Shown one piece after another: positions 1 to 9,787 of a stretch of 64,000 bases of DNA. Under the pieces are notes generated by a model. That model was not told where the DNA came from. It saw nothing but the letters and a program-made list of their open reading frames with translations, and did not search any database. The number at the start of each line of letters is the position of its first letter. Within the stretch, counting starts at the first letter, position 1. Source of the stretch: an uncultured Pelagibacteraceae bacterium (GTDB taxonomy: Bacteria; Pseudomonadota; Alphaproteobacteria; Pelagibacterales; Pelagibacteraceae); the NCBI GenBank assembly GCA_902571015.1, contig CACGAC010000002.1, forward strand, positions 62,001 to 126,000. Direction: 5' to 3'. A program made the position numbers and the translations under genes.

Positions 1-2
1 TT

Positions 3-368
3 TTAGCTAATTATTATAAAGATATAAGTGATGGTTTACTAAAAAGTGCTTTGAAAAATATACCCAGATCAAACCGTGTAAAGATTATAAGGGTTCCAGG
101 TGTTTTTGAAATCCCAATTACAATATCAAAAAATTCAAAAAAATTTGATGCATTTATAGCTTTAGGTTGTGTTATTAAGGGTCAAACGCCTCATTTTGAT
201 TTTATTTCCCAAGCATCCACAAATGCAATAATGGGAATATCTGTTACTCAAAAAAAACCAATAGGTAATGGTATAATAACTTGTTTAAATATGAAACAAG
301 CAAAAGTAAGAAAAAATAAAGGCGCTGAGGCTACAAATGCAGTATTGTCAATATTATCACAGAAATGA
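3..368 (+). CDS. ribH: 6,7-dimethyl-8-ribityllumazine synthase, 5' truncated by window edge
   Basis: Open frame continues upstream of the called TTG at 51 to the window edge; motifs VPGVFEIP, GCVIKGQTPHFDFI, NKGAEATNAV; followed by nusB and thiL as in other alphaproteobacteria. Confidence 0.93.
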   Translation, partial: LANYYKDISDGLLKSALKNIPRSNRVKIIRVPGVFEIPITISKNSKKFDAFIALGCVIKGQTPHFDFISQASTNAIMGISVTQKKPIGNGIITCLNMKQAKVRKNKGAEATNAVLSILSQK

Positions 369-775
369 AGACTAGTTTTCAGCCAAAAAATAATCCTAGA
401 GTAATAATCATTCAAAAACTTTATGGAAAATTTTATAATGAGGATAATGATTTAGATTTTCCAAAACATAGGTTTAAAAAATTTATAAAAGATATTGTGT
501 TGGGAACTATTGAGAGAAATGATCTTATTTTGAAAGAATTAAATGATAAACTTGGAGATCAATTTATTTTTAAGAAATTGGATAAAATTTTTCAAACTAT
601 TCTTAAAGCTGCAACTTATGAATTAATGTATAAACCAAATTTATCAATAAATATTATTATTAAAGAATATTTGAATTCTTCTAATTTTTTTCTTGAGGAT
701 TCTCAAACAAAATATCTAAATGCCCTGCTAGATAATTTAGGAAAAAAATTGAGATCTAAAAATGCAAGAATTTGA
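365..775 (+). CDS. nusB: transcription antitermination factor NusB
   Basis: 136 aa, NusB-like helical protein; overlaps the ribH stop; classic ribH-nusB-thiL order. Confidence 0.85.
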   Translation: MKTSFQPKNNPRVIIIQKLYGKFYNEDNDLDFPKHRFKKFIKDIVLGTIERNDLILKELNDKLGDQFIFKKLDKIFQTILKAATYELMYKPNLSINIIIKEYLNSSNFFLEDSQTKYLNALLDNLGKKLRSKNARI

Positions 776-1721
776 ATTAGTAAATAATTTTTTTTCAAAC
801 TTAACTAAGAATAATGCATCTGCTCTAAATTTAAATGATGATGTTTTTTTTGATAAGAGGAAAAAAATAGTAATTTCTGTTGATACTTATAACATAAATA
901 CACATTTCATAGATTTTAAATCACCTAATCTTGTAATTAAAAAAATTTTGAGATCATCAATCTCAGATTTGATTTGTAAGGGTGTAAAACCAAAGTTTTA
1001 TTTTATCGCAGGATCTGGAAATAAAAAGAACTTTACAAAAAAAAACTTATTGAAAATTTCAAAAACACTGAAAGACGAACAAAAAAAATATAATATTAAT
1101 TTATGTGGTGGAGATACCACTTTTTCTAACAAATTAAGTTTTACCATAACGTCATTAGGATATTCAAATAATATAGTTTACAGAAACAAATCAAGATTAA
1201 ACGATGATATTTATGTAACTGGAAACTTAGGTGATAGTTTTATTGGTCTTCAAATACTTAAAGGTAAGATAAAAGTAAATACCAAAATGTCTAAATTTTT
1301 TATCAAAAAATATTATGAGCCCAATTTACAATTTAATTTAATAGATTATCTTTTAAAATTAGCAAATACTTCAATTGATATTTCTGATGGGTTAATTGAT
1401 GACTTAAACAAGATGATTAATAGACAAAATTTTTCTTTTCATATTTTTGAGAATAAAATACCTGTATCAAAAACTTTAACTAGATTAATTAAAATTAAAA
1501 AATTAAAAAAAATTGATATTATATCTAGAGGGGATGACTATCAGATACTTTTTACAGCTAATCATACAAAATCAAGAATCATCCAAAAAGTATCTAAAAT
1601 TACAGGTGTTAAAATTACTAAAATTGGTAAGATTATATCTGGTAAAAATAAATCTAAGATTATTAATAAAAAAGATAAGGAAATTGAGGCTAAAAATAAA
1701 GGTTACACTCACCAATTTTGA
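762..1721 (+). CDS. thiL: thiamine-monophosphate kinase
   Basis: LNDDVFF, SVDTYNINTHF, CGGDTT, DISDGLIDDL, RGDDYQILFT motifs of ThiL. Confidence 0.92.
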   Translation: MQEFELVNNFFSNLTKNNASALNLNDDVFFDKRKKIVISVDTYNINTHFIDFKSPNLVIKKILRSSISDLICKGVKPKFYFIAGSGNKKNFTKKNLLKISKTLKDEQKKYNINLCGGDTTFSNKLSFTITSLGYSNNIVYRNKSRLNDDIYVTGNLGDSFIGLQILKGKIKVNTKMSKFFIKKYYEPNLQFNLIDYLLKLANTSIDISDGLIDDLNKMINRQNFSFHIFENKIPVSKTLTRLIKIKKLKKIDIISRGDDYQILFTANHTKSRIIQKVSKITGVKITKIGKIISGKNKSKIINKKDKEIEAKNKGYTHQF

Positions 1722-1799
1722 AAGTTAATCATTGTCTTTTTCATCTTTTTTTGTATTGTCCGGGCTTAAAAAATTAATAACCAACAACTTAAGGTTTAT

Positions 1800-3905
1800 A
1801 TGAACTCTACGGCAGAAAATATTTTATTATATACTATTTTAGCTGGTTTATTATCTATCGTTTATGGATTTTTAACTGGAAAAAACATTCTAAATTCAAG
1901 TGCAGGAAATTCGAAAATGCAAGATATTGCTTCGGCTATTCAAATTGGAGCAAAAGCATACTTAGCAAGACAATATAAAACTATAGCTATAGTTGGTGTT
2001 GTTGTTTTGGTAATTGTTAGTATTGCCTTCAGTCCGCTGGTTGGTCTTGGTTATTTGATTGGTGCTGCCTTATCCGGGATTGCGGGGTATGTTGGTATGT
2101 TAGTTTCTGTAGAGGCTAATGTTAGAACTGCTGAAGCATCAAGAAAAGGTTTAGCAGATGGACTTTCTGTTGCATTTAAATCTGGTGCTGTCACAGGCAT
2201 GTTAGTTGCAGGTTTAGCTTTATTAGCAATCGCAGTTTATTATTTTTTATTATTAAGATTTGAAGTTGATGAAAGAGAAATAGTTAACGCTCTTGTTGCG
2301 TTAGGATTTGGCGCATCACTAATTTCAATTTTTGCAAGATTAGGTGGTGGAATTTTTACTAAAGGTGCTGATGTTGGTGCTGATTTAGTAGGTAAGGTTG
2401 AGGCGGGTATTCCAGAAGATGATCCAAGAAATCCTGCTGTAATTGCAGACAATGTTGGAGATAATGTTGGAGATTGCGCCGGGATGGCAGCAGATTTGTT
2501 CGAAACTTACGCTGTTACTATTGTTGCAACAATGGTTCTTTCATCTATTTTTTTCATTGGAGATTTAAATATGATGGTTTACCCTTTAACAATTGGTGCT
2601 GCATGTTTGATTACATCTATTATTGGAACTTTTTTTGTAAAACTTGGAAAAAATAACAATGTGATGAATGCTTTATATAAAGGTTTTATAGTTTCTGCTG
2701 TAACCTCATTATTAATACTTTGGCCAGTCACTGATCATGTAATTGGTTTTACTAATGAATATACAATTAATGATAGGACTTTTAATGGTAAGGATTTATA
2801 TTATTGTGGTGTCATAGGTCTTGTAATTACAGGTCTATTAATATGGATTACAGAATATTATACAGGAACAGGATATAGACCCGTTAAATCCGTGGCTTTA
2901 TCATCTACAACAGGACATGGAACTAATGTAATTCAAGGATTAGCTGTATCAATGGAAGCAACGGCTATACCTGCTCTTATTATTGTTGCAGGAATTTTAA
3001 TTACCAATTCGATTGCTGGACTTTTTGGAATTGCTATAGCCGTTACAACAATGTTGGCATTAGCTGGAATGGTTGTGGCCTTAGATGCTTATGGGCCAGT
3101 AACTGATAATGCAGGTGGTATTGCTGAAATGTCAAATCTAGACAAAAAAGTAAGGAAAACTACTGACGCATTAGATGCTGTTGGAAATACTACAAAAGCT
3201 GTAACAAAAGGCTACGCTATTGGTTCTGCAGGTTTGGGTGCTCTAGTTTTATTTGCCGCTTATACAGAAGACATAAAACATTTTTCAAAGGAGGCAGGTT
3301 CTGCATTAGAAGGTATTGTGGTAACTTTTGATTTATCAAATCCTTATGTTGTTGTTGGACTATTAATCGGTGGAATGTTACCATATTTGTTTGGATCTAT
3401 GGGTATGCAAGCAGTAGGTAGAGCAGGTGGAGCTGTAGTTGTTGAAGTAAGAAGACAATTTAAAAAATATCCAGGGATAATGAAAAGAAAACAAAAACCT
3501 GATTATGCAAAGTTAGTTGACTTATTAACAGTCGCTGCAATAAAAGAGATGATTATTCCATCGTTATTACCTGTTCTCTCCCCAGTAGTTTTGTATTTCA
3601 TAATTTTTTCAATTGGTGGTCAAGTTGCAGCCTTAGCTTCTGTTGGTGCAATGTTATTAGGTGTTATAATTACGGGATTATTTGTTGCAGTATCGATGAC
3701 TGCAGGAGGTGGCGCTTGGGATAATGCTAAAAAATATATAGAAGATGGAAACCATGGTGGTAAAGGGTCCGAAGCTCATAAAGCGGCAGTAACCGGCGAT
3801 ACTGTAGGAGATCCGTATAAAGACACTGCTGGTCCAGCTGTAAACCCGATGATAAAAATTACTAATATAGTTGCGCTATTATTGTTAGCAGTTATTGCAG
3901 GCTAA
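1800..3905 (+). CDS. hppA: membrane-bound H+-translocating pyrophosphatase
   Basis: 701 aa polytopic; [48 protein letters not shown] and [18 protein letters not shown] signatures. Confidence 0.98.
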   Translation: MNSTAENILLYTILAGLLSIVYGFLTGKNILNSSAGNSKMQDIASAIQIGAKAYLARQYKTIAIVGVVVLVIVSIAFSPLVGLGYLIGAALSGIAGYVGMLVSVEANVRTAEASRKGLADGLSVAFKSGAVTGMLVAGLALLAIAVYYFLLLRFEVDEREIVNALVALGFGASLISIFARLGGGIFTKGADVGADLVGKVEAGIPEDDPRNPAVIADNVGDNVGDCAGMAADLFETYAVTIVATMVLSSIFFIGDLNMMVYPLTIGAACLITSIIGTFFVKLGKNNNVMNALYKGFIVSAVTSLLILWPVTDHVIGFTNEYTINDRTFNGKDLYYCGVIGLVITGLLIWITEYYTGTGYRPVKSVALSSTTGHGTNVIQGLAVSMEATAIPALIIVAGILITNSIAGLFGIAIAVTTMLALAGMVVALDAYGPVTDNAGGIAEMSNLDKKVRKTTDALDAVGNTTKAVTKGYAIGSAGLGALVLFAAYTEDIKHFSKEAGSALEGIVVTFDLSNPYVVVGLLIGGMLPYLFGSMGMQAVGRAGGAVVVEVRRQFKKYPGIMKRKQKPDYAKLVDLLTVAAIKEMIIPSLLPVLSPVVLYFIIFSIGGQVAALASVGAMLLGVIITGLFVAVSMTAGGGAWDNAKKYIEDGNHGGKGSEAHKAAVTGDTVGDPYKDTAGPAVNPMIKITNIVALLLLAVIAG

Positions 3906-3908
3906 TAA

Positions 3909-4376
3909 TTATTTTCCAAATGATCCTCTTTTCTTACCTAGAGGATCGTTTATTTTTGTCCTAATCCCTGATAAGGCTTTATATATAAAAGATTGTTTTC
4001 CTAAAGTTTTATCAGATTCTTTTTCAGAAAATTTATATTTTTTGAGATCATCTTTATTTAAAAATTCTTTATTTGTTAATATTCCTTTATTGTTAACTTC
4101 TAATAATAAAATATTATTGACTAATAATTTCTTTTCCCCAAGTTTAAGTAATTTCGAATTTGAAGTCTTTCTCTCTAAATAGATCACTATATTATCATCA
4201 AAATAACTAGTTGTAGACGGAGGGCCCAATAAAGTTCTTATTTGATTAATATTAGTTTCGTTTATAATTAATTCTTTGCTTTTAGCTTCTAAATTATGGA
4301 TACCATGATGATTTACAATTTTATTCAATTTACAATTACTTAAGAAAACTGTTAAAATGATCAAAATAATTTTCAT
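3909..4376 (-). CDS. bamE: BamE/SmpA-OmlA family outer membrane lipoprotein
   Basis: Internal Met start at 4376 gives a lipobox signal MKIILIILTVFLSNC; INQIRTLLGPPSTTSYFDDNIVIYLE is SmpA/OmlA-like. Confidence 0.75.
   Translation of the reverse strand: MKIILIILTVFLSNCKLNKIVNHHGIHNLEAKSKELIINETNINQIRTLLGPPSTTSYFDDNIVIYLERKTSNSKLLKLGEKKLLVNNILLLEVNNKGILTNKEFLNKDDLKKYKFSEKESDKTLGKQSFIYKALSGIRTKINDPLGKKRGSFGK
3922..3956 (+). terminator. rho-independent terminator for hppA, lying inside the 3' end of bamE
   Basis: Perfect 8-bp inverted repeat GATCCTCT-n10-AGAGGATC followed by GTTTATTTTT, 17 nt after the hppA stop. Confidence 0.7.
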
Positions 4377-4379
4377 GAA

Positions 4380-4841
4380 ATGACTTATATATATTTTTAT
4401 AACAAATTGATTCAATTAACTACAAATAAAACACTTTATAAAAGCCTTGGTAAACAAGATAGTTTTAATGATAGGTTACTAGTTTTTTTATTCCATTTTG
4501 CCTTTTTTTTAAAAGTGTTCAAATCTGAAGAAAATGAAAAAAAATTACAAGAAATATATGATTTTAATTTCAGACAGCTAGAATTAAGTATAAGAGAAAT
4601 TGGATATGGTGATCAATCTATTAATAAAAAAATGAAAGATTATATTAATGTTTTCCATGCTATTGTTTCAGACATCCATTTCTGGGATGATATAGAGGAT
4701 ACTAAAAAGACAAAAATTATATCTAAATTTTTGGAAAATTTTAAAAATATTGAGGAATTAGTAGATTATTTTAATAATTATTATTTAAATTTATCAAAAA
4801 ATACTTTGAATTCTTATCTAAAAAGTGTAATTAACCCATAA
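4380..4841 (+). CDS. ubiquinol-cytochrome c chaperone family protein
   Basis: Layout like the CBP3/ubiquinol-cyt c chaperone family ([13 protein letters not shown]-like region), upstream of rpmF-plsX as in alphaproteobacteria. Confidence 0.55.
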   Translation: MTYIYFYNKLIQLTTNKTLYKSLGKQDSFNDRLLVFLFHFAFFLKVFKSEENEKKLQEIYDFNFRQLELSIREIGYGDQSINKKMKDYINVFHAIVSDIHFWDDIEDTKKTKIISKFLENFKNIEELVDYFNNYYLNLSKNTLNSYLKSVINP

Positions 4842-4843
4842 TT

Positions 4844-5026
4844 ATGGCAGTTCCAAAACGCAAACAAACTCCTTCAAGAACTGGGATGAGAAGAGCTAAA
4901 AATATGAAATTTTCGGCTAAAAATGTTGTTGAAGATAAAAAATCAGGTGAATACAGATTATCTCACCATCTAGATTTAAAAACTGGCATGTATAAAGGCC
5001 GTCAAGTTATAGACCCCAAAGATTAA
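4844..5026 (+). CDS. rpmF: 50S ribosomal protein L32
   Basis: [19 protein letters not shown]-terminus. Confidence 0.97.
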   Translation: MAVPKRKQTPSRTGMRRAKNMKFSAKNVVEDKKSGEYRLSHHLDLKTGMYKGRQVIDPKD

Positions 5027-5044
5027 ATAATTTAGTATTAGATA

Positions 5045-6046
5045 ATGGCTGATTTGATAAAAATTGCCGTTGATGCAATGGGTGGGGATAATTCTCCTAA
5101 AAAAGTTATTGATGGCATTATTCATAATCATAAAAATAATAAAGTAAATTTTTTCAAAATTTTTGGTGATCGAAATAAAATTATTTCATTACTTAAAAAT
5201 GAAATTGACAGTCAATATTATGAGATAATTCACACAGAGAATTTTGTTTTAAGCACAGATAGTCCATTAGAGGCAGCAAAAAAGGGTAAAGATACAAGTA
5301 TGTGGTTAGCAATAGAAAGTGTTAAAAAAAAAGAAGCAGATATTGTTATTTCTGCAGGCAATACCGGAGCTTTGTTAGTAATTGCAAAATTAAATCTTAA
5401 GATGATTCAAGACATAGATAAGCCTGCATTATCAGCCTTATGGCCTAATAAGAATGGAATGAGTGTTGTATTGGATTTGGGTGCTAATATTGAATGTAAT
5501 TCAAAAAATTTGTTTGATTTTTCAATTATGGGAGCATCTCTTTATACATCTTTATACCCAGATAAAAAACCGAATATTGGTTTATTAAATATAGGTTCAG
5601 AAGAACTCAAGGGCAACGAAACTATCAAAGAAACATTTAAAATATTAAGTAATAAAAAATCAGAGAATTATGATTTTGCTGGATATATTGAAGGTAACCA
5701 AATTATGGATGGTAAAATAAATGTAATAATTTCTGACGGGTTTACAGGAAATATAGCTTTAAAAACAGCAGAGGGGACTGCAAATTTTATTGTAAAAGAA
5801 TTAAAAAATGCGATGACTGGTTCACTTTTAGGAAAAGTTTCTTCGATTTTAAATTATTATAATTTAAAAAGATTTAAAAACCGACTAGATCCTAGAATAT
5901 ACAACGGTGCAATTTTTTTAGGTTTAGACTCACCGGTTGTGAAAAGTCATGGTGGTACAGATTTTATAGGGTTTTCAAATTCTTTAGATGTTTGTAACAA
6001 AATTGTCAAAGGAAATTTAATAGAAAAAATTAAGTTTAATATTTAG
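5045..6046 (+). CDS. plsX: phosphate acyltransferase PlsX
   Basis: IAVDAMGGDNSPKKVIDG, SAGNTGALL, DGFTGNIALKTAEG motifs. Confidence 0.97.
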   Translation: MADLIKIAVDAMGGDNSPKKVIDGIIHNHKNNKVNFFKIFGDRNKIISLLKNEIDSQYYEIIHTENFVLSTDSPLEAAKKGKDTSMWLAIESVKKKEADIVISAGNTGALLVIAKLNLKMIQDIDKPALSALWPNKNGMSVVLDLGANIECNSKNLFDFSIMGASLYTSLYPDKKPNIGLLNIGSEELKGNETIKETFKILSNKKSENYDFAGYIEGNQIMDGKINVIISDGFTGNIALKTAEGTANFIVKELKNAMTGSLLGKVSSILNYYNLKRFKNRLDPRIYNGAIFLGLDSPVVKSHGGTDFIGFSNSLDVCNKIVKGNLIEKIKFNI

Positions 6047-6048
6047 AG

Positions 6049-6345
6049 ATGAGAATAAATTTAACTAAACAAGAATTAATAAATCAAATTTATATGCAAT
6101 TAGGTTTTTCAAAACTAGTATCTGAAAATCTTATTAATGATTTTCTTTCAACAATGATACTTAACTTGAAAGAAGAAAAAAAACTTAAATTATCAGGCTT
6201 TGGAACTTTTTCCATAAGAAGAAAAAAATCAAGAGTTGGCAGGAATCCTAAAACTAGAGAACTGAAAGTTATTTCAAGTAGAGACGTTATCTTATTTAAA
6301 CCTTCAAAAGAATTTAAGGAATTTATCAATAATAAGAATGACTGA
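6049..6345 (+). CDS. ihfA: integration host factor subunit alpha / HU-family protein
   Basis: LSGFGTFSIRRKKSRVGRNPKTRE HU/IHF signature; plsX-ihfA-merR order. Confidence 0.92.
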   Translation: MRINLTKQELINQIYMQLGFSKLVSENLINDFLSTMILNLKEEKKLKLSGFGTFSIRRKKSRVGRNPKTRELKVISSRDVILFKPSKEFKEFINNKND

Positions 6346-6721
6346 TAAATCTGAGAAAGCTTATAAAACAATAGGGGAAGTAGCTGAAATTTTAGAATTA
6401 AAGTCTAAAAATAAGGGAGTTTTTTCAACCCATACTATTAGATTTTGGGAAACACAATTCAAGCAAGTTAAACCAAAATTACTAAATTCCAATAGGAGAT
6501 ATTACGATCAAAAAACAATCAATATCTTAAGAAAAATTAAATTTCTCCTTAAGGATCAAGGTATGACAATTAATGGAGTTAAAAAAATCTTGGATAATCC
6601 AAATAATAACGATACTTTAAATCTTGACGAAATTTCAAATAATTCTATAAAAACAGGTAATTTTAAAAATAAAGTTTTAAAAATTTCTAAAATTGTTAAA
6701 GATCTAAAAAATTATAAGTAA
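6338..6721 (+). CDS. MerR family transcriptional regulator
   Basis: YKTIGEVAEILELKS..THTIRFWETQFKQVKPKLLNSNRRYYDQKTI. Confidence 0.9.
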   Translation: MTDKSEKAYKTIGEVAEILELKSKNKGVFSTHTIRFWETQFKQVKPKLLNSNRRYYDQKTINILRKIKFLLKDQGMTINGVKKILDNPNNNDTLNLDEISNNSIKTGNFKNKVLKISKIVKDLKNYK

Positions 6722-6912
6722 TGGCAAAAAAAACACACGTAAAAGTTAGATTAGTACCTGAAAGTAAACCAGACAGCTCATTTTTTTATTATGTAAAAAA
6801 ACCAGCAGGTGGTGAAAAAGCAAAAGTTAAACTTTCAGCTCGTAAATATAACCCGAGCACTAGAAAACACGAAGTTTTTGTCGAAAAAAAACTGCCCCCT
6901 CACAGTAAATAG
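6721..6912 (+). CDS. rpmG: 50S ribosomal protein L33
   Basis: 63 aa basic protein, VKVRLVPESKPDSSFFYYVKKPAGGEKAKVKLSARKYNPSTRKHEVFVEKKL typical of alphaproteobacterial L33. Confidence 0.85.
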   Translation: MAKKTHVKVRLVPESKPDSSFFYYVKKPAGGEKAKVKLSARKYNPSTRKHEVFVEKKLPPHSK

Positions 6913-7203
6913 TTATTTTTTTTTAAAATTTCTTTTTTCGTAATCAATGTAAGACCATATCATATTTTTCCAGATACGATTGGTAATCTTAGGATCTATT
7001 TTATTTGCAAGAGATTTTTTTCTTATATTTTTTAGAATTATTTTGATTCTTTTATTATCGATTATTTCTTTTTTTTTATCCTTAAGTTTTAAAACTTGAT
7101 TTACTAGATTAGTTCTTTGTTTTATTAGTTTAATTAATGAATTATCTAATTTATCTAACTTTAATCTTATCTTATTAAGTTTTTTTCTTTTTAAAGGCGA
7201 CAT
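6913..7203 (-). CDS. chorismate mutase type II (AroQ class)
   Basis: 96 aa: LDKLDNSLIKLIKQRTNLVNQVLKLK ... RIKIILKNIRKKS helical AroQ pattern. Confidence 0.75.
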   Translation of the reverse strand: MSPLKRKKLNKIRLKLDKLDNSLIKLIKQRTNLVNQVLKLKDKKKEIIDNKRIKIILKNIRKKSLANKIDPKITNRIWKNMIWSYIDYEKRNFKKK

Positions 7204-7246
7204 TTATATATTTGGATAATAGGAAAATTATTATATTTATCCCCAC

Positions 7247-8263
7247 ATGTACACAACAAATACAGAAATAAATAATCAGCTATCAATTTGGTTAATTGTT
7301 ATGTTTTGGATTATATCTTTTATGATAATAGTTGGTGGCTTAACAAGACTTACTGATTCAGGTCTCTCAATAACAGAGTGGGAATTATTTTCTGGATTTT
7401 TTCCACCTCTTAACCAGAATGATTGGATTGTTTATTTTAATCTTTATAAACAAATTCCTGAATTTAAATTACAAAACTATAATATGACTTTAAGTGAATT
7501 TAAGGTTATCTTTTGGTGGGAATGGGCACATAGATTTCTTGGAAGATTGATTGGTCTTGGATATTTGATACCACTAATTTATTTTTCTTTTAAAATAAAG
7601 ATCACTAAATTATTTAATCTATATTTCATATTTTTTCTTATATGTTTTCAGGGTTTCATCGGTTGGTATATGGTTAGTAGTGGATTAGTTGATAGAGTGG
7701 ATGTAAGTCACTTTAGATTATCCTTACATTTATTTGTGGCTTTTTTGATTTTATCTTTAATTTATTGGAATTATTTAAAAATTAACATATCAAGAAAAAT
7801 AACAAACAAACTAAACGTATTCATTCCTTTATTCTTTTTAATTTTAGTTTTTTTACAAATTTCGATTGGTGCTTTTGTTTCCGGTATGGATGCTGGCAAA
7901 ATCTATAATTCATGGCCACTGATGGGTGATACTTATTTTCCTAATGATAATAATATCAATAATCTATTTGAATTTGCAGCTCTAAATGATCCATCTTTAG
8001 TACAATTTATTCATCGTAATTTAGCTTATTTAATAGGAATTTTTTACATTTTAATTTTCTACAAGATTTATAGAAACAAGATGTATGATTTATATAAATC
8101 TATTAACTATTTGGGAATATTTATAATTCTTCAAATTATATTAGGTATTTTTACAGTATTGTATGGTGCACAGATTTATGTTGCATCTATGCACCAAATA
8201 AGTTCAATTTTCTTGGTTAGCTCAAGTATTTATTTTTTTTATTTAAATACAAAATTTAACTAA
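7247..8263 (+). CDS. ctaA: heme A synthase (COX15/CtaA)
   Basis: VGGLTRLTDSGLSITEW, EWAHRFLGRLIGLGY, GAFVSGMDAGKIYNSWPLMGD, QFIHRNLAY. Confidence 0.96.
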   Translation: MYTTNTEINNQLSIWLIVMFWIISFMIIVGGLTRLTDSGLSITEWELFSGFFPPLNQNDWIVYFNLYKQIPEFKLQNYNMTLSEFKVIFWWEWAHRFLGRLIGLGYLIPLIYFSFKIKITKLFNLYFIFFLICFQGFIGWYMVSSGLVDRVDVSHFRLSLHLFVAFLILSLIYWNYLKINISRKITNKLNVFIPLFFLILVFLQISIGAFVSGMDAGKIYNSWPLMGDTYFPNDNNINNLFEFAALNDPSLVQFIHRNLAYLIGIFYILIFYKIYRNKMYDLYKSINYLGIFIILQIILGIFTVLYGAQIYVASMHQISSIFLVSSSIYFFYLNTKFN

Positions 8264-9584
8264 CTGCTTTTAAACTTCCTTTCGATGACTTGTTCAAAGC
8301 TTGATCTAAATCATCAATAATATCATCAATGTGCTCAATACCTATACAAAGTCTAACATAACTTTGAGTTACACCTGATGCTGCTAACTCTTTTTCATTT
8401 AATTGACTATGAGTAGTGCTAGCAGGATGTATAGCTAAACTTCTTGCATCACCAATGTTTGCTACATGGTAGAACATTTTCAAAGACTCAATAAATTTTT
8501 TCCCAGCCTCAATACCACCTTTAAGCTCAATACCAACCATTGGTCCATTTCCACCTTTAAGATATTGTTTAGCTCTATCAGCTATTTCTTTCTCATGTTC
8601 AGTGGAATATATAACCTTAGTAACTTCTTTATGTTTTTTTAAAAAATTAACTACTTTCTGAGCATTTTCACAATGTTGCTTCATTCTTAGAGCTACGGTT
8701 TCAAGTCCTTGAATTATTGCAAAAGCATTATCTGGTGCTAAAGCTGAACCTAAATCTCTAAGCAAACAAACTCTTGCTCTGACTGCAAAAGGTACATTAG
8801 CCCCGGTTAATTCTGGTACAGCTTTTCCCCAAACAACACCTCCATAACTTGCATCAGGCTCATTGAATAAAGGTTGTCTTTTAGGATCTGCGGTCCAGTC
8901 AAAGTTACCACTATCAACTATGCTTCCAGCAACAGCAGTTCCATGTCCACCAATATATTTTGTTAATGAATGTATAACGACGGCCGCCCCATGTTCTATT
9001 GGTTTACATATTATTGGTGCAGCAGTATTATCCATTATTAATGGAATATTATATTTTCTTCCAATATCAGAAACTTCTTTGATAGGGAACACTCTCAAAT
9101 ATGGATTAGGTAATGTCTCACCATAAAAAGCTCTAGTCTTTTCATCTATTGCTTTTTCAAAGTTTTTAGGATCACTTGGATCAGCATATCTAATTTCAAT
9201 CCCAAGTTTACTTAACGTATGTGTAAATAATGAAACTGTTCCGCCGTAAAGATCCGTAGAACTAACAATATTATCACCTGATTGAGCGACATTTAGAACT
9301 GCAAAACTCGAAGCTGTTTGCCCTGATGAAACCGTTACACAAGATAATCCACCTTCCAATGCTGCAATTCTTTTCTCTAAAACATCATTAGTTGGATTCA
9401 TAATCCTAGTGTAGATATTTCCAAATTCCTTTAATGCGAATAAATTTGCTGCATGTTCAGTACTTTGAAATTGATATGACGTTGTCCTATATATTGGCAC
9501 AGCAACAGCATTAGTTGCTGGGTCACTTCTGTAATCACCACCATGTATGGCAATGGTTTCAGGATTATTTCTTTTTTTACTCAT
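8256..9584 (-). CDS. metY: O-acetylhomoserine aminocarboxypropyltransferase (sulfhydrylase)
   Basis: ETIAIHGGDYRSDPATNAVAVPIYRTTSYQF, HSLTKYIGGHGTAVAG PLP-lysine motif, C-terminal LCIGIEHIDDIIDDL. Confidence 0.95.
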   Translation of the reverse strand: MSKKRNNPETIAIHGGDYRSDPATNAVAVPIYRTTSYQFQSTEHAANLFALKEFGNIYTRIMNPTNDVLEKRIAALEGGLSCVTVSSGQTASSFAVLNVAQSGDNIVSSTDLYGGTVSLFTHTLSKLGIEIRYADPSDPKNFEKAIDEKTRAFYGETLPNPYLRVFPIKEVSDIGRKYNIPLIMDNTAAPIICKPIEHGAAVVIHSLTKYIGGHGTAVAGSIVDSGNFDWTADPKRQPLFNEPDASYGGVVWGKAVPELTGANVPFAVRARVCLLRDLGSALAPDNAFAIIQGLETVALRMKQHCENAQKVVNFLKKHKEVTKVIYSTEHEKEIADRAKQYLKGGNGPMVGIELKGGIEAGKKFIESLKMFYHVANIGDARSLAIHPASTTHSQLNEKELAASGVTQSYVRLCIGIEHIDDIIDDLDQALNKSSKGSLKAVS

Positions 9585-9597
9585 TATACTCCTTTTT

Positions 9598-9648
9598 TAG
9601 TGCTTTAGCTTTATGCTAGGCGCACAATATAGTTCAAATGCCTACCGA
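9598..9648 (-). ncRNA. SAM riboswitch, SAM-V-like H-type pseudoknot
   Basis: RNA-sense GGUAGGCAUUUGAACUAUAUUGUGCGCCUAGCAUAAAGCUAAAGCACU; stem 1 UAGGC/GCCUA (9640-9644 with 9617-9621), stem 2 GUGC/GCAC (9622-9625 with 9600-9603); ends 6 nt before the SD AGGAG of metY. Confidence 0.75.
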
Positions 9649-9660
9649 GTTTGTGTGATG

Positions 9661-9706
9661 ATTTCCTCTTTAGCTGTAAGCCCGCAATAGGAACAAATCG
9701 GCATAA
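9661..9706 (-). ncRNA. SAM riboswitch, SAM-II-like H-type pseudoknot
   Basis: RNA-sense AUGCCGAUUUGUUCCUAUUGCGGGCUUACAGCUAAAGAGGAAAU; AUUU..CC.AUUGC..GC..A..GCUAAA..GG resembles the SAM-II core; stem 2 UUCCU/AGGAA. Confidence 0.7.
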
Positions 9707-9749
9707 TCAATATAACAAAAAAAAGGCTTAAAACAATAAAAATATCAAT

Positions 9750-9777
9750 TTGACTTTGATCTTATTAATAGTATTAA
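9750..9777 (+). promoter_or_regulatory. candidate sigma70-type promoter for rplM-rpsI
   Basis: TTGACT-16 nt-TATTAA shortly upstream of rplM. Confidence 0.4.
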
Positions 9778-9787
9778 TCCACGCACA

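Noticed and set aside
1513-1728. 71-aa ORF overlapping thiL
   Set aside because: Out-of-frame with a well supported ThiL; low-complexity Leu/Lys/Ile translation
2474-2656. 60-aa ORF rich in Cys/Tyr/Trp inside hppA
   Set aside because: Alternative-frame translation of a conserved membrane protein
3895-4182. 95-aa + strand ORF after hppA
   Set aside because: Antisense to bamE, which has a lipobox and conserved domain; ORF is a shadow
8863-9126. Antisense ORF in metY
   Set aside because: Shadow ORF opposite a strongly supported CDS
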